Assembly (NCBI RefSeq): GCF_964199755.1
Contig: NC_133897.1
Coordinates: 169,436,511-169,500,510 of the forward strand
Direction: 5' to 3'
DNA: 64,000 nucleotides
DNA from: Larus michahellis
Lineage: Eukaryota > Chordata > Aves > Charadriiformes > Laridae
Translations under genes and position numbers: made by a program
Shown: in pieces, positions 62,561-64,000 of the stretch
Position numbering within the stretch: the stretch's first letter is position 1
Layout of the letters: each line of letters opens with the position of its first letter
The notes under the pieces: generated by a model
Seen by the model: the letters and a program-made list of their open reading frames with translations, nothing else
The model's database searches: none
Told to the model about the DNA's origin: nothing

Positions 62561-63407
62561 ACAACGGGACAGCCGAGGCTGATGGGGACCCTCCAGAGAC
62601 CATCAGCTCCAAGCCCTTGCCTGCAGCAGGGTCAGCTGGAGCCGGCTGCTCAGGACCCCCTGGGACAACTGAGACGCGTCCTGCTGGGTGGGAACACCTC
62701 CGAGGACGGCGATGCCACAACCCCTATGGGCAGCCTGTGCCAGCGGGAAAGGAAAAATGAGATGAGACCTCCCTTTGGGAGCTCCTCCCAAACGCTCCCG
62801 TACTGCTGATACTGCAGAAACCTGCCACGCGGGGAGAAGAAACCTGTCAAGTCCCGTGCTCGCTCCAGGCTGGCTGGGCTCGAGTCCAACCCGTTTATCT
62901 CCCGCATCCACCGGAAAGGCAACGAACGGCTCCAGGGAAACTGGGGAAGGGGGTGGGGGGGAAAGGGACAGGGGGCACCGGTTGGGCAGAAGGTACACGA
63001 GGAGGATGGAGCCCTCTCACAGGGACGACGGCCAGGGGATCGGGGCAGAAGGGTTTTGCCACGGCCGGGTGAAAGCTGGAGGAGCGGCGCAGCTCCGGCA
63101 GTCACCCCTGAGCCAAGGGCCGTGCCTCGGGGAGCAGCCGGAGGGAAGGGAGCGGGGTCGGCGCGGCCCGGTGGCATCGTCCCCTCTCCAGAGAGCTCCG
63201 GCCCCAGCCGCCAGCGAGAGATTCCTCCCCGGCAGTTTCAGCTGCGCGCAGAGGAAGCGGCGGCGCGCTCGGCGCTCGACGGCAGCCAAAGCGCGCTTGG
63301 AGCGGGGTGGGAAAAGCAGGGCCAGGGCTCTGAGAGCGCGAGCAGGGGCAGCCCCTGCGCTGCCGGGGCGGGGGTGGGGGGCGGCTGGAGCGTCCTGCAG
63401 CCAGGAG
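62561..63407. other. BOP1 intron, no recognised gene
   Basis: Unique GC-rich sequence. The missing N-terminal BOP1 exons (acidic, serine-rich) are not here. Confidence 0.45.
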
Positions 63408-64000
63408 CATTGCTGGGGAGCTGGGATCACCGCTGGGAGCACTGCTGGGGAGCTGGGATTGCTGTTGGGGAGCTGGGATCACTGCCGGGAGCATTGCTGG
63501 GGAACTGGGATTGCTGTTGGGGAGCTGGGATCACTGCCGGGAGCATTGCTGGGGAACTGGGATCGCTGCTGGGAGCACTGCTGGGGAACTGGGATTGCTG
63601 TTGGGGAGCTGGGATCACTGCCGGGAGCATTGCTGGGGAACTGGGATTGCTGTTGGGGAGCTGGGATCACTGCCGGGAGCATTGCTGGGGGGCTGGGATC
63701 ACCGCTGGGAGCATTGCTGGGGAACTGGGAGTGCTGCTGGGAGCATTGCTGGGGAGCTGGGAACGCTGCTGGGGAGCTGGGAACGCTGCTGGGAGCATTG
63801 ATGGGCAGCTGGGAACGCTGTTGGGGAGCTGGGATCACTGCCGGGAGCATTGCTGGGGAACTGGGATTGCTGTTGGGGAGCTGGGATCACTGCCGGGAGC
63901 ATTGCTGGGGAACTGGGATCACTGCTGGGAGCACTGCTGGGGAGCTGGGATTGCTGTTGGGGAGCTGAGATCACTGCCGGGAGCATTGCTGGGGAACTGG
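63408..64000. repeat. Minisatellite running off the right edge
   Basis: Tandem mix of gggagcattgctggggaact and gggattgctgttggggagct style units with gatcactgcc spacers. Its right end is not in the window. Confidence 0.93.

Noticed and set aside
59736..62809. Pro/Ser-rich frames of up to 419 codons
   Set aside because: Driven by the 40-bp satellite and a CR1 copy; the frames repeat with the 322-bp period.
1..64000. tRNA, rRNA and snoRNA genes
   Set aside because: I looked for tRNA B-box-like GGTTCRANNCC and C/D-box pairs; matches such as ggggttcgaggcc lie inside CR1 copies and form no cloverleaf.

Overview
The window is vertebrate nuclear DNA, almost certainly from a bird. It is very GC-rich. 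It is full of short 5'-truncated copies of the chicken-repeat-1 (CR1) LINE family, which end in the typical ATTCTRTG-like tail next to a conserved 'cccttcccacccaaacc' block. It carries short intron-split genes with GT-AG junctions, and several kilobase-scale GC-rich minisatellites. This fits an avian microchromosome or a subtelomeric region. I cannot name the species.

Three protein-coding genes are recognised, in the order known from human 8q24.3 (MROH1 > < BOP1, with SCX inside BOP1). (1) The last nine coding exons of MROH1 lie on the + strand (6650-22389), with a polyadenylation signal at 22959; its upstream exons are left of the window. (2) Thirteen exons of BOP1 lie on the - strand (34278 down to 25306). 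They encode the BOP1NT domain and the whole WD40 propeller, 616 residues with the stop; about 130 N-terminal residues are missing and must lie beyond position 64000. MROH1 and BOP1 converge, with about 2.1 kb between their polyadenylation signals. (3) SCX (scleraxis), a two-exon bHLH gene on the + strand (45202-45720 and 54620-54658, 185 aa), sits inside the BOP1 intron that starts at 34279 and does not end within the window. It has a TATA box at 44873 and an AATAAA at 55374.

By region: 1-6649 is MROH1 intron with CR1 fragments. 6650-22389 holds the MROH1 exons, interrupted by a 4.1 kb 18-bp minisatellite (10333-14416) and by CR1 copies. 22390-25305 holds the two 3'UTRs and the convergent spacer. 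25306-34278 holds the BOP1 exons with a 1 kb 18-bp minisatellite (26212-27200) and a longer CR1 with reverse-transcriptase remnants (31005-32257). 34279-44870 is BOP1 intron with a 73-bp dimeric satellite (38044-40228) and a 15-bp repeat (43498-44157). 44871-55400 is SCX. 55400-64000 is BOP1 intron with more CR1, a roughly 40-bp satellite with a 322-bp higher-order period (59587-61935) and a last array running off the right edge.

The genes serve separate cell functions: MROH1 is a HEAT-repeat protein, BOP1 acts in 60S ribosome assembly, and SCX is a tendon and ligament transcription factor. The nested antisense layout could couple SCX and BOP1 transcription. Most long open frames in the window are by-products of tandem repeats or high GC, not genes. 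I found no clearly new protein system. The most notable unexplained items are a near-perfect 33-bp-arm palindrome (9552-9629), a possible antisense 3' end inside MROH1 (about 8128-8640), low-GC blocks around SCX that may be regulatory, and an unusual density of minisatellites.
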